This document shows, piece after piece, positions 22,105 to 29,862 of a DNA stretch of 37,132 bases; the stretch's first letter is position 1; each line of letters starts with the position of its first letter. Source of the DNA: Solirubrobacteraceae bacterium (GTDB lineage Bacteria; Actinomycetota; Thermoleophilia; Solirubrobacterales; Solirubrobacteraceae). Both the position numbers and the translations under genes were made by a program. Below the pieces are notes generated by a model. That model saw only the letters and a list, made by a program, of their open reading frames with translations, was not told where the DNA came from and ran no database searches. The stretch lies in NCBI GenBank assembly GCA_030447505.1, contig JAUJOT010000009.1, positions 1-37,132 on the forward strand, in the 5' to 3' direction.

Positions 22105-22863
22105 CTATCTGGGGGTGTTGGGATTACGATCGCGCGCAGCGCTCGTACCATCGGCCGGTGCCTTGACGGTCGCTGCGGGCGCGCGTGCTTCTTCTGCTCG
22201 GAGGCTGTTGTTCGAGCGTCGCGCGGGAGGCGACGAGGGCCGCTTGTTCGTCTTCGCTCGCCCGACGCCGGAGCGCGCCTTCGGGGTCGCCGGCTCGTGC
22301 TTGGAGGCACCTCTCCCGCGCTGCCCGGACCCCTGCTTCTTGCCGGGGCCGCCGGGCACGGCAGGCCGGCGTGAGCCGCCCTCGGCGGGGCGTGCCTTGC
22401 GCGGCTTGGACCGTTCGTGCCCCCGTCGAGCATCGCGCCCACGCTGATCTGCGGCTCGTGGCGGCTGCGGCGTCGTGGTCGTCGTGCTCGGCGTCTGGGT
22501 CGTGCTCGGGTTCTCGGTCGTGCTCGGCGGCGGCGCCGGTGACGCGTCGCGCGGCTGGTGGGGCAGCGTGATGCCGATCGCCCGGTAGGGCTCCTGGACG
22601 ACGTCCGGCAGCGGGACGCCGGCGACCGCCAGCCCCGCCGGCAGCACGCATGCCGCGGCGGTCGCTGCGACGAGCGGGCGCCAGACACGGCGCCGCCTCG
22701 GCGAGCGGCGAGGGTCGGGCTCCGCGTCCGCTGTCGCCGCCGCGACGATCGCGCTCACGTGTCGCCTGGCCGCGACCTCGTCGACCGGCCGCACGTAGGC
22801 ACGGCGGATCGCGTCCGCGAGGACCGCGTCGAGGTCGGGCTGGTCGTCAGGCGACACGTGCAT
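22105..22863 (-). CDS. Single-pass membrane protein with long charged tail, sigma-operon partner
   Basis: The product has 252 residues. A cytosolic N-part of about 60 residues (DDQPDLDAVLADAIRRAYVR, then a basic RRSPRRRRVWRP) precedes one membrane helix (about 63-85). Outside follows a Thr/Pro-rich stretch (TTENPSTTQTPSTTTTTP) and a long Lys/Arg/Gly/Pro-rich tail. It has no ZAS zinc motif (HxxxCxxC). Being third in a probable operon after a sigma factor, it may act as the anti-sigma factor, but this rests on position and topology only. GAGG precedes the ATG, nine bases after the stop of the secreted Cys-repeat gene. Confidence 0.65.
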   Translation of the reverse strand: MHVSPDDQPDLDAVLADAIRRAYVRPVDEVAARRHVSAIVAAATADAEPDPRRSPRRRRVWRPLVAATAAACVLPAGLAVAGVPLPDVVQEPYRAIGITLPHQPRDASPAPPPSTTENPSTTQTPSTTTTTPQPPRAADQRGRDARRGHERSKPRKARPAEGGSRRPAVPGGPGKKQGSGQRGRGASKHEPATPKARSGVGRAKTNKRPSSPPARRSNNSLRAEEARAPAATVKAPADGTSAARDRNPNTPR

Positions 22864-22872
22864 CGCGTTGCC

Positions 22873-23229
22873 TCAGGAGCGCTGCGCGTTCTGGGCCTTC
22901 GCAGCGCCGCTGACGCAGGCCGCGAACGGGCTCTTCTTGTCGGTCGCGCTCTTCTTGCGCGGCTGGTCCTTGCACAGCCGCCCGGGTGCCTTGCTGGTCG
23001 ACGGGCTCTTGGCGAGCTCGGCCTGGGCGCGCTTGGCACCGACGACGCACGCGGCGAACGGGCTCTTGCCCTTGCCGTCGTTGGTCTTCTTGTGCGACAG
23101 CGACTTGCACAGCTGGCCGGGAGCGGTCGCCTTGCCGTGCCGCTTGCTCGGGTTATCGACGGCCAGCGCGGGCGAGGTGATCATGGCTGCGGCGGCGGTC
23201 AGCGATACGACGGCGGTCTTCAAGCGCAT
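22873..23229 (-). CDS. Secreted protein with two Cys-containing repeats
   Basis: The product has 118 residues. A signal peptide (1-23, ending SPALA) is followed by two copies of a unit of about 34 residues: APGQLCKSLSHKK..., KSPFAACVVGAKRAQ (36-69) and APGRLCKDQPRKK..., KSPFAACVSGAAKAQ (81-113). Each unit has two cysteines (41/61 and 86/105), which could form one disulfide per unit. I recall similar LCK...PF..CV units in secreted proteins of this bacterial class but know no function. AAAGGA lies eight bases before the ATG. It is sandwiched between a sigma factor and a membrane protein and may be a target or sensor part of that circuit. Confidence 0.78.
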   Translation of the reverse strand: MRLKTAVVSLTAAAAMITSPALAVDNPSKRHGKATAPGQLCKSLSHKKTNDGKGKSPFAACVVGAKRAQAELAKSPSTSKAPGRLCKDQPRKKSATDKKSPFAACVSGAAKAQNAQRS

Positions 23230-23287
23230 CTGTGAGTCCTTTCGTTGAGCGGATTCGCGAGCCGCACCGAGCGGCTCTCTACACCCG

Positions 23288-23854
23288 CTATCGCTCGAGG
23301 CGCTCAAAGGGGTACGCCCCCTCCAGCCGCCGTAGGCCGCGTCGCTGCAAGGCCTTGACCGCGCCTGGCCGCTTTCCGAGCGCCCGCGCGATCTCCTCGA
23401 TCGTCAGATCCCCGATGATCCGCAGCAGCACCACGGAGCGCTGGTCGGGCGGCAGCGCGTCGATCGCCGCCCGCACCGCCGCGTCTGCGATCCGGGCCTG
23501 CGCCTCGGCCTCGACGTCCCCGCCGGCGCCCGCCGCCTGCTCGACGACCTCGACCGGCGCTGCCTCGACCGGACGCCGATGCCGGCGCCGCAGATCGTCG
23601 ACCAGGCGCCGGTGCGCGATCGTGAACGCCCACGCGCGGAACTCGCGCTCGCCTCCGCTGAAGTGCGGGAGACCGCCAACGACCTGCAGGAAGACCTCAC
23701 CGGCCACGTCCTCGGGATCAGCGCTGCCGTGCGCTCGCAGGTAGCCGACGACCTTCGGCGCCAGCTCGTCGTAGATGCGCTTCCAGGCCCACTCCGCGCC
23801 GGCGCGGGCGGCGAGCAGCACGTCATCAAAGGAACCGCCGGGGCCGCCGATCAC
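23288..23854 (-). CDS. Sigma-70 family (ECF-type) RNA polymerase sigma factor
   Basis: The product has 188 residues from a GTG start. Region 2 covers about 10-95 (DPEDVAGEVFLQVVGGLPHF and EFRAWAFTIAHRRLVDDLRR); region 4 covers about 130-185 (LPPDQRSVVLLRIIGDLTIE, EIARALGKRPGAVKALQRRG). It lacks regions 1 and 3, as ECF sigma factors do. The following two genes on the same strand, a secreted Cys-repeat protein and a membrane protein, are probably its regulon or its anti-sigma partner. A promoter-like pair TTGAAG-N16-TAGGAG abuts the GTG, so the message may be leaderless. It lies 70 bp downstream of metH. Confidence 0.9.
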   Translation of the reverse strand: MIGGPGGSFDDVLLAARAGAEWAWKRIYDELAPKVVGYLRAHGSADPEDVAGEVFLQVVGGLPHFSGGEREFRAWAFTIAHRRLVDDLRRRHRRPVEAAPVEVVEQAAGAGGDVEAEAQARIADAAVRAAIDALPPDQRSVVLLRIIGDLTIEEIARALGKRPGAVKALQRRGLRRLEGAYPFERLER

Positions 23855-23857
23855 GCC

Positions 23858-23885
23858 CTCCTACCCTCTTCGATCCACCCTTCAA
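23858..23885 (-). promoter_or_regulatory. Candidate promoter of the sigma-factor operon
   Basis: On the minus strand TTGAAG, 16 nt, TAGGAG, then 3 nt to the GTG. The -35 is good, the -10 lacks the final T. TAGGAGGG could instead be read as a ribosome-binding site, but it lies too close to the start codon. Confidence 0.35.
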
Positions 23886-23924
23886 GAGCGCTGCGACAGC
23901 GGGAGCACGCGCCGCGCCCAGCAC

Positions 23925-26900
23925 CTACGCTCGCGCGTCCAGCGACAGCGCCGGCTCGTCCTCCGGCGGCCCCTCGCGCGGGTCCAGGTCGCCGCGGCGC
24001 ACCGTCGCGTCGCGGTCCGATCCGGCGATGACGTCGTCGGGCGCCTTGTCCTTCGGCAGGAAGCCGGACTTCATGCCGAAGTAGACCGCCTGCGGGTGAT
24101 GGGCGACGATCGCGAGCGTCGACTGCTCGGGCTCGACGGCGTAGCCGCCGGTCAGCGTCAGCCCGATCGAGGGACAGTCCAGCAGCCGGTAGATCTTCTC
24201 GTGCTCTGACTGCTCAGGACAGGCGGGATAGCCCCAGGAGTAGCGGCGGCCTTGCGTCGGTCCGATGCCGAGGTCGGCGCGCACGCGCGCGTGCAGCCAC
24301 TCGGCCGTGCCCTCGGCGGCCTGGACGCCGAGGCCGTGCGTGAAGAGCTGCTCGGCGAACTCGCCCTCGGCCTCGAGGGCGCTGACGACCTCGGTGACCT
24401 CGGGACCGACGGTCACGGCCTGCAGCGCGACGACGTCGAGCTCGTGGGGCGGGTGCGAATCGGACTTCGGGCGGAAGAAGTCGGCCAGGCAGATGCGGTG
24501 ATGGCCGGGCTGGCGCGGGAACGTCAGCTTCTCGAGCACGGTCGTGCGGTCGATCGGGTCGAGCACGACGACGTCGTTGCCCTCGCTGTAGCAGGGGAAG
24601 TAGCCCAGCAGCGCGCGCGGGTGCAGGTAGTCCTGCTCGTGCCACATGCGCTCCAGGCGCGGCTGGAAGTCCTCGCCGACGAGCTTTCGCCAGGCCTCGC
24701 CCTTCACCCCGCGCCCGCCCCAGTGCAGCTTGAACAGCACGTGCGTGTCCAGGTGCGGGAAGACCTCGTCGAGCGGCACGTCGATCTCGCGCGCACCCCA
24801 GAACGGTGGCGCGGGGATCGGCACGTCGGTGCGCGCGGCGGAGCGCACGGAGTCGTCGTCGGTGATCAGCGGCGGCGGGTCCTTGCCGTACCTGCGGAAG
24901 TGCTCGGCGGCGGCACGCGTGTCGGCCAGCAGCTTCGCCCGCGCCTCGGGCACGATCAGCTGGTCCATCTTGTGCAGCCCCTCGAAGGCGTCCTTGCAGT
25001 AGAAGACGCCGGGCAGGTAGATCTCCTCGGAGTCGCGCCCGTGCGGGTACAGCGTGCGCAGGCCGAAGTCGCGGTTGATCGCCGCGCCGCCGATCAGGAC
25101 GGGGAAGTCGAGGCCCTTGGCGTGCAGCTCCTCGATGCACAGCGGCATCTGCTTGGACGTCGAGACGAGCAGCGCGCTGAGGCCGATCGCGGTCGCGTCG
25201 TGCTCCTGCGCGGCCTCGAGGATCGAGGAGATCGGCACCTGCTTACCGAGGTCGACGACCGTGTAGCCGTTGTTCGTGAGGATCGTGTTGACGAGCGACT
25301 TGCCGATGTCGTGCACGTCGCCGAACACGGTCGCCAGGACGACGGTGCCCTTCGTGTAGCCCTCGACCTTGTCGAGGTAGCTCTCGAGCTGCGCGACGGC
25401 GCGCTTCATGACCGTCGCGGACTGCAGGACGAACGGCAGGATCAGCTCGCCGGCGCCGAACTTGTCGCCGACCTCCTTCATCGCCGGCAGCAGCACGTCG
25501 TTGAGCGTCGGCACCGCGCCGATCTTCTCGACCGAAGCGTCGATCCAGTCCTCGACGCCCTCCTTCTTGCGGCGCAGGATGTGGAAGTGCAGCGCCTGCT
25601 CGGGCTCCATGCCCTCGGTCGGATCGGCCTTCTCCTCCTCGGCCTGCTCGGTCTGGGACTCGAAGTGCGCGATGAAGCGCTCCAGCGCGTCGTCGCGGCG
25701 GTCGAACACGAGGTCGTCGGCGAGCGCGCGCTCGAGCTCGTTGATCTCCCCGTACGGGGTGATGTGGTTCGGGTTGACCATCGCGAGGTCGAGGCCGGCC
25801 GCGACGCAGTGGTGCAGGAAGACCGAGTTGAGCACCGCGCGAGCGCGCGGCGTCACGCCGAAGGACACGTTGGAGACGCCGAGCGACGTCTTGACGAGCG
25901 GGATCTGCTGCTTGATCGCGCGGATGCCCTCGATCGTCTCGACCGCCGAGCGCCGCCACTCCTCGTCGCCGGTCGTCAGCGTGAACGTCAGGCAGTCGAA
26001 GATCAACGCCTCCGGGTCGAGCCCGTGCTCGTCGCAGCACAGCTCCTTCAGGCGCCTGGCGATCTCGAGCTTGCGCTCGGCCGTCTTCGCCATCCCGACC
26101 TCGTCGATCGTCAGCGCGATCAGGCAGGCGCCGTGGGCGAGCGCGATCGGCACGACACGGTCGAGCTTGTCGCGGCCGGCCTCGAGGTTGATCGAGTTGA
26201 CGACCGCGCGCCCGGGAATCTGCTCGAGCGCCGCCTCGATGACCTCGGGCTCGGTCGAGTCGACCTGGATCGGCGCCGGCTGCGAGAGCGACACGCGCTC
26301 GGCGACGCGGCGCATCTGCTCGGCCTCGTCGTCGCGCTCGACCAGCGCGACACAGAGGTCGAGCAGGTGCGCGCCGCCCTCGACCTGGTCCTCGGCGATC
26401 TGGTTGAGGCCCTCGTAGTCGTCGGCGAGCAGCATCTCCTTGGCCTTGCGCGAGCCTTGCGAGTTGACGCGCTCGCCGACCATCGTCGGCCGCGGCTCCT
26501 GCACGAGCGGCGTCGCCGCGATCATCGAGCTGACGTGCACCGGGCGCGGCAGCGGGCGGGGCTTCGCCCGGCGGCCGCGCAGCTGCTCGGCGAGCACCTC
26601 GATGTGCGCGGGCGTCGTGCCGCAGCAGCCGCCGACGATGCTGACGTCGTAGCGGTCGACGAACTCGATCAGCGTCCTGCCGAACTGGTCGGGGCCCTCG
26701 GGGAAGATCGTCTCCCCGTTGGGTCCCTGGATCGGGATGCCGGCGTTCGGCACGCACGCGACCGGCACCGGCGAGAACTCGCCGAGGAAGCGGATCGCGT
26801 CGCGCATGTCCTCGGGGCCCGTCGAGCAGTTCAGGCCGATCGCGGCGACGTCGAGCGCCTCGAGCGTCGCCAGCACGGCGGAGATCTCCGTGCCGAGCAG

Positions 26901-27494
26901 CATCTTGCCGCCGTTTGGCAGCAGCGAGACGTGCGTCTGGATCGGCACCTCGCGATCGGCGCGCTTCATCGCCTCGCGGGCGCCGAAGATCGCAGCCTTG
27001 ACCTCGAGGACGTCCTGTGCGGTCTCGATCAGGATGACGTCGACGCCGCCCTCGATCAGCCCGTAGGCCTGCTCGGCGAACCTGTCGGCGAGCGTGCGGA
27101 AGGAGATGTTGCCGAGCGTCGGGTCGTCGGACGCGGGAAGGAACCCGGTCGGGCCGATCGAGCCGGCGACGAAGCGCTGCTCGCCGGCGACGCGGCGCGC
27201 GATCTCGGCCGCCCGGCGGTTGATCTCCAGCGTCTCGTCGCCCAGGCCCCACTCGTCGAGCTTCAGCCGGCTGGCCTGAAACGTGCCGGTCTGCAGGGCG
27301 TCGGCACCGGCCTCGATGAACGACTCGTGGACGCGCTCGATCACGTCGGGCCGGTTGAGGACGAGCGCCTCGTGCGCGCGGCCGGGCAGCTTGTAGTCGT
27401 GCTCGAGCGATAGGTCGAGCTGCTCGAGCGTCGCGCCCATACCGCCCTCGAACAGGATCACGTGGGTTCGGATCGCGGATCTGTAGTCGCGCAT
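23925..27494 (-). CDS. metH: Cobalamin-dependent methionine synthase
   Basis: The product has 1189 residues with all four MetH modules. Residues 1-300 bind homocysteine through zinc (Cys223 in GLNCSTGPEDM; Cys290-Cys291 in VGGCCGTTPAH). Residues 335-600 form the methyltetrahydrofolate (pterin) domain, with GERVNSQGSRK. Residues 640-870 bind cobalamin, with Asp726-Val-His728-Asp-Ile-Gly731, His728 being the lower cobalt ligand. Residues 890-1150 form the AdoMet-dependent reactivation domain, with RRYSWGYPACP. It remethylates homocysteine to methionine in the cytosol. The frame remains open upstream, but ATG 27494 is right for the family and has TAGCCT eight bases before it. With no leader there is no room for a B12 or SAM riboswitch. 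Confidence 0.96.
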   Translation of the reverse strand: MRDYRSAIRTHVILFEGGMGATLEQLDLSLEHDYKLPGRAHEALVLNRPDVIERVHESFIEAGADALQTGTFQASRLKLDEWGLGDETLEINRRAAEIARRVAGEQRFVAGSIGPTGFLPASDDPTLGNISFRTLADRFAEQAYGLIEGGVDVILIETAQDVLEVKAAIFGAREAMKRADREVPIQTHVSLLPNGGKMLLGTEISAVLATLEALDVAAIGLNCSTGPEDMRDAIRFLGEFSPVPVACVPNAGIPIQGPNGETIFPEGPDQFGRTLIEFVDRYDVSIVGGCCGTTPAHIEVLAEQLRGRRAKPRPLPRPVHVSSMIAATPLVQEPRPTMVGERVNSQGSRKAKEMLLADDYEGLNQIAEDQVEGGAHLLDLCVALVERDDEAEQMRRVAERVSLSQPAPIQVDSTEPEVIEAALEQIPGRAVVNSINLEAGRDKLDRVVPIALAHGACLIALTIDEVGMAKTAERKLEIARRLKELCCDEHGLDPEALIFDCLTFTLTTGDEEWRRSAVETIEGIRAIKQQIPLVKTSLGVSNVSFGVTPRARAVLNSVFLHHCVAAGLDLAMVNPNHITPYGEINELERALADDLVFDRRDDALERFIAHFESQTEQAEEEKADPTEGMEPEQALHFHILRRKKEGVEDWIDASVEKIGAVPTLNDVLLPAMKEVGDKFGAGELILPFVLQSATVMKRAVAQLESYLDKVEGYTKGTVVLATVFGDVHDIGKSLVNTILTNNGYTVVDLGKQVPISSILEAAQEHDATAIGLSALLVSTSKQMPLCIEELHAKGLDFPVLIGGAAINRDFGLRTLYPHGRDSEEIYLPGVFYCKDAFEGLHKMDQLIVPEARAKLLADTRAAAEHFRRYGKDPPPLITDDDSVRSAARTDVPIPAPPFWGAREIDVPLDEVFPHLDTHVLFKLHWGGRGVKGEAWRKLVGEDFQPRLERMWHEQDYLHPRALLGYFPCYSEGNDVVVLDPIDRTTVLEKLTFPRQPGHHRICLADFFRPKSDSHPPHELDVVALQAVTVGPEVTEVVSALEAEGEFAEQLFTHGLGVQAAEGTAEWLHARVRADLGIGPTQGRRYSWGYPACPEQSEHEKIYRLLDCPSIGLTLTGGYAVEPEQSTLAIVAHHPQAVYFGMKSGFLPKDKAPDDVIAGSDRDATVRRGDLDPREGPPEDEPALSLDARA

Positions 27495-27502
27495 CGGCTC
27501 GT

Positions 27503-27508
27503 AGGCTA
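27503..27508 (-). promoter_or_regulatory. Leaderless-type -10 box for metH
   Basis: On the minus strand TAGCCT is followed by 8 nt to the metH ATG. The gap to the upstream gene is only 58 bp. Confidence 0.45.
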
Positions 27509-27552
27509 GGCGACGAAGGCGCGCCAGAGCGCGGACGCGCCCGTTTCGATGC

Positions 27553-28506
27553 CTACGCCGCGAGCGCTCGATGAAGCTCGAGGTGTTCCTCGAGCGCCTC
27601 GACGTGCTGATGCTCGAGCGAGCAGATGCGCTGCACCCACGCTGCGCCGAGGCGATGCGACAGCTCCGCGTCCTCGCTGCCGATCTCCGCGGCGAGCGTG
27701 CGCCAGGCGTCGGCGAGGTCGTCGCAGACGAGCGCGGCGCGGCCGAGCTGCGGCGAGCCGAGCAGCGCGGCGGCGTCGTGCAGGAAGCGCGCCTGCAGCG
27801 AGCGGTACAGCGCTCCGCCCGTCGCGCCGTCGCGGACGCGAGCGCGCAGGGCGGCGAGCGTCGCGCCCAGGCGTCCGCCTGCGAGCTCGGGCAGGCCGGG
27901 CCAGGCAGCGGCGAGCGCGTCGACGGCGGCGAGCCCGGCACGGAGGTGCGGATGATGGGGGCGCGGCGGGTGGCGCATCGCTCGCACGACGCGCTCCAGC
28001 GCGGCCGCGAGCGAGCGGGTGCTGCAGGCCTGCGGCTCGGGAAAGCTTGCGTCGGCGATCCAGACGACGTCGGCGCCGTCGTCGTGGCTCGTCGCCACGA
28101 CCGCGTGACGCGTGTCGTGGCGCGCCCCGTGGCGGTAGCCCAGCAGCGCCGGGTCGGCGCGCAGGAGCGTCGGACGGCCGGCGGCGAGCTGCTCGCGCAG
28201 CGTCTGCCACGCCGCCGCCGGGTCCGCCGTCGCGTGCCAACGCGCGTCGATGCCGAGGTGCCGGCAGAGCTCGAGCTCGAGCGTCGGCGCGCGTCCCTCG
28301 AGGTCGACCGTCGGGATCGCGGCGGCGGCGATCCGCACGCGCAGGTCAAGCGCGCCCGAGAACCCGAAGACCGCGCCCTCCGACAGCGGCTCGGACGCAT
28401 AGGAGAGCCCGTGGTGCTCGAGCAGGTCACGCAGCGCGCCGCTCGCGCCGTGCTCGGCGACGCGATGGCGAAAGCGGGTCGGGATCACGGGGGAGGAGCG
28501 GCTCAT
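27553..28506 (-). CDS. BtrH N-terminal domain/DUF4872-like protein lacking the usual Cys
   Basis: The product has 317 residues. The first 180 resemble the BtrH_N domain, a papain-like fold: FRHRVAEHGASGALRDLLEH, AVFGFSGALDLRV, LCRHLGI, AAWQTLREQLAAGRPTLL, then TRHAVVATSHDDG and FPEPQACSTRSLAAAL. The helical C-terminal part resembles DUF4872. In BtrH (acyl transfer in butirosin synthesis) and relatives the first motif is normally HCxSxALRxLLxxHG; here Gly stands in place of the Cys, so the protein may be catalytically dead or work otherwise. I chose ATG 28506 as it lies shortly before the conserved motif; the frame is open to a TTG at 28602. No peptide- or antibiotic-synthesis genes are close by. 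Confidence 0.68.
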   Translation of the reverse strand: MSRSSPVIPTRFRHRVAEHGASGALRDLLEHHGLSYASEPLSEGAVFGFSGALDLRVRIAAAAIPTVDLEGRAPTLELELCRHLGIDARWHATADPAAAWQTLREQLAAGRPTLLRADPALLGYRHGARHDTRHAVVATSHDDGADVVWIADASFPEPQACSTRSLAAALERVVRAMRHPPRPHHPHLRAGLAAVDALAAAWPGLPELAGGRLGATLAALRARVRDGATGGALYRSLQARFLHDAAALLGSPQLGRAALVCDDLADAWRTLAAEIGSEDAELSHRLGAAWVQRICSLEHQHVEALEEHLELHRALAA

Positions 28507-28606
28507 CGGCAGCGAGGCGGCAGCTCCGGGCCGCTGAACGGTGCTGACGTCGGATCGCCGGCCATGCATCGTTGGCGTTACCTGCGCGTGAACAACGTTC
28601 AAGCCG

Positions 28607-29002
28607 TCAGGCGGGTGCGCAGACGAGCGAACCGAACAGGCGCTCGAGCGTCGCGTCCGGGTCCTGTGTCAGTCCGGTATGGACCTTCGACGGCTGGATG
28701 ACCGTCGAGGACGGCGCCACGAGCCAGCCGAAGCGCTCAGAGGCCGGCAGCGTCGCCAGCGCGCCACCAGCCGGCTCGCCGCAGACGACGGCGCGGATCG
28801 CCTCGAGGCTCGCGCGCACGTCGGCGAGGTCGAGGTCGGGGGCGAGCGCGCCGAGGCGCTGCTCGTCGACCTCGGTTCGCAGGTCGAGGAAGTCGAGCTG
28901 GCGGCAGAAGAGGACGACGCCGACGTTGATCTGCTCGCCGCGCTCGACGCGCGGGACGACGCGCAGGATCGCGTACGCGAAGGGCCTGTCAGCCGCGGGC
29001 AT
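28607..29002 (-). CDS. DUF3037 family protein
   Basis: The product has 131 residues. PFAYAILRVVPRVERGEQIN followed by VGVVLFCRQLDFL is the DUF3037 signature. The function of the family is unknown. Its ATG lies 14 bases inside the end of the HipA-like gene, so the two are translationally coupled; I recall DUF3037 genes often standing next to such HipA-like genes, which suggests that the products work together. Confidence 0.88.
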   Translation of the reverse strand: MPAADRPFAYAILRVVPRVERGEQINVGVVLFCRQLDFLDLRTEVDEQRLGALAPDLDLADVRASLEAIRAVVCGEPAGGALATLPASERFGWLVAPSSTVIQPSKVHTGLTQDPDATLERLFGSLVCAPA

Positions 29003-29753
29003 GCTCGATCTCCTTGAGGAAGCTGCGCGGGCGCGCGAGGCGCTGCGTGAGGAAGGCGGCGAAGTCGCCGCGGCGCGAGGCCGGATTGGCGCCGAGCCAC
29101 TGCGCCGGCACGCGCGCGACGGCTTCGCCGACGGCGCTCAGCGCGCGGCTGCCGAGACGTTCGTCGGCCTCGACGAGCGAGCCCGCGACGCCGAGCAGGA
29201 CGTGGTCGGCGAGCATCGCCGCCGGCATCGGCTGGTGCGCGCTGTGCGAGAGCGGCCTGTTGGCGTGCTGGCGAAAGAACGCAGCGCCGTGGTCGATCAG
29301 CCAGACCCGCTTGTGCCAGACGAGCAGGTTCGGGTTGCGATGCGTGCGGTCGACGTTCGTGACGAGCGCGTCGAACCAGACGATCTCGGCCGCCCGCGCG
29401 GGATCGACCGCGCTGCCGGCCGTGAACGGGAGCGCCCCCGGGAGGAAGTCCATCCCGAGGTTGAGGCCGGCGCTGCCCGCGATCAGCTCCTGGATCTCCG
29501 CGTCGGGCTCGGCCGCCGCGAGCGCCGGGTCGACGTCGACGACCACGAGCTCGGGCACCGGCAGCCCGAGCGCCCGCCCCAGCTCGCCGGCGACGACTTC
29601 GGCGACGAGCGCCTTCTCGCCCTGCCCGGCGGCGCGGAACTTCGTGACGTACAAGCCGTCGTCGTCGGCCTCCATCAGCCCGGGCAGCGACCCGCCCTCG
29701 CGCAGCGCCTCGGCGTAGCGCGTCGCGGTGACGGTGCGCAGGGGGGCGAGCAC
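28989..29753 (-). CDS. HipA-like kinase family protein
   Basis: The product has 254 residues. LREGGSLPGLMEADDDGLYV and VTKFRAAGQGEKALVAEVV contain a probable ATP-site lysine. The pair FDALVTNVDRTHRNPNLLVW and VWLIDHGAAFF gives the catalytic Asp-Arg-Asn loop (NxDRxxxNxN) and metal-binding Asp of HipA/PI3K-like kinases. It is about half the size of toxin HipA, like the short HipA_2 group, and no HipB-like antitoxin is present; instead a DUF3037 gene overlaps its end. The target is unknown. I chose the GTG at 29753, just before the conserved start; an in-frame GTG at 29819 would place the strong hairpin inside the gene. Confidence 0.78.
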   Translation of the reverse strand: MLAPLRTVTATRYAEALREGGSLPGLMEADDDGLYVTKFRAAGQGEKALVAEVVAGELGRALGLPVPELVVVDVDPALAAAEPDAEIQELIAGSAGLNLGMDFLPGALPFTAGSAVDPARAAEIVWFDALVTNVDRTHRNPNLLVWHKRVWLIDHGAAFFRQHANRPLSHSAHQPMPAAMLADHVLLGVAGSLVEADERLGSRALSAVGEAVARVPAQWLGANPASRRGDFAAFLTQRLARPRSFLKEIEHARG

Positions 29754-29781
29754 GGGCGCAAGCTTGTCAGCAGCCGTCGGC

Positions 29782-29818
29782 TGGCGCCTTTGTCGCTCTG
29801 AAGCCGACAAAGGCGCCA
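29782..29818 (-). terminator. Strong hairpin after the glutamine synthetase gene
   Basis: TGGCGCCTTTGTCG (29782-29795) and CGACAAAGGCGCCA (29805-29818) are perfect 14-bp inverted arms with a 9-nt loop. It begins 45 bp after the synthetase stop and ends before the HipA-like start, so it probably ends the synthetase transcript. There is no T tract, which is common for terminators in high-GC actinobacteria. Confidence 0.7.
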
Positions 29819-29862
29819 CACGAGCCGCACGCGCCCGCGACTCGCCTCGGATGGCGGTCGGG

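Noticed and set aside
23889-23901. CGCTG-CGA-CAGCG as a terminator for metH
   Set aside because: Arms of only 5 bp and no T tract; weaker than many chance hairpins here.
24252-27413. Plus-strand frame of over 1000 codons opposite metH
   Set aside because: Pure antisense byproduct of high third-position GC; rich in Arg, Asp, Gln and His without domains.
27495-27552. B12 or SAM riboswitch before metH
   Set aside because: The gap is only 58 bp, with a -10 box 8 nt from the start; there is no space for an aptamer.
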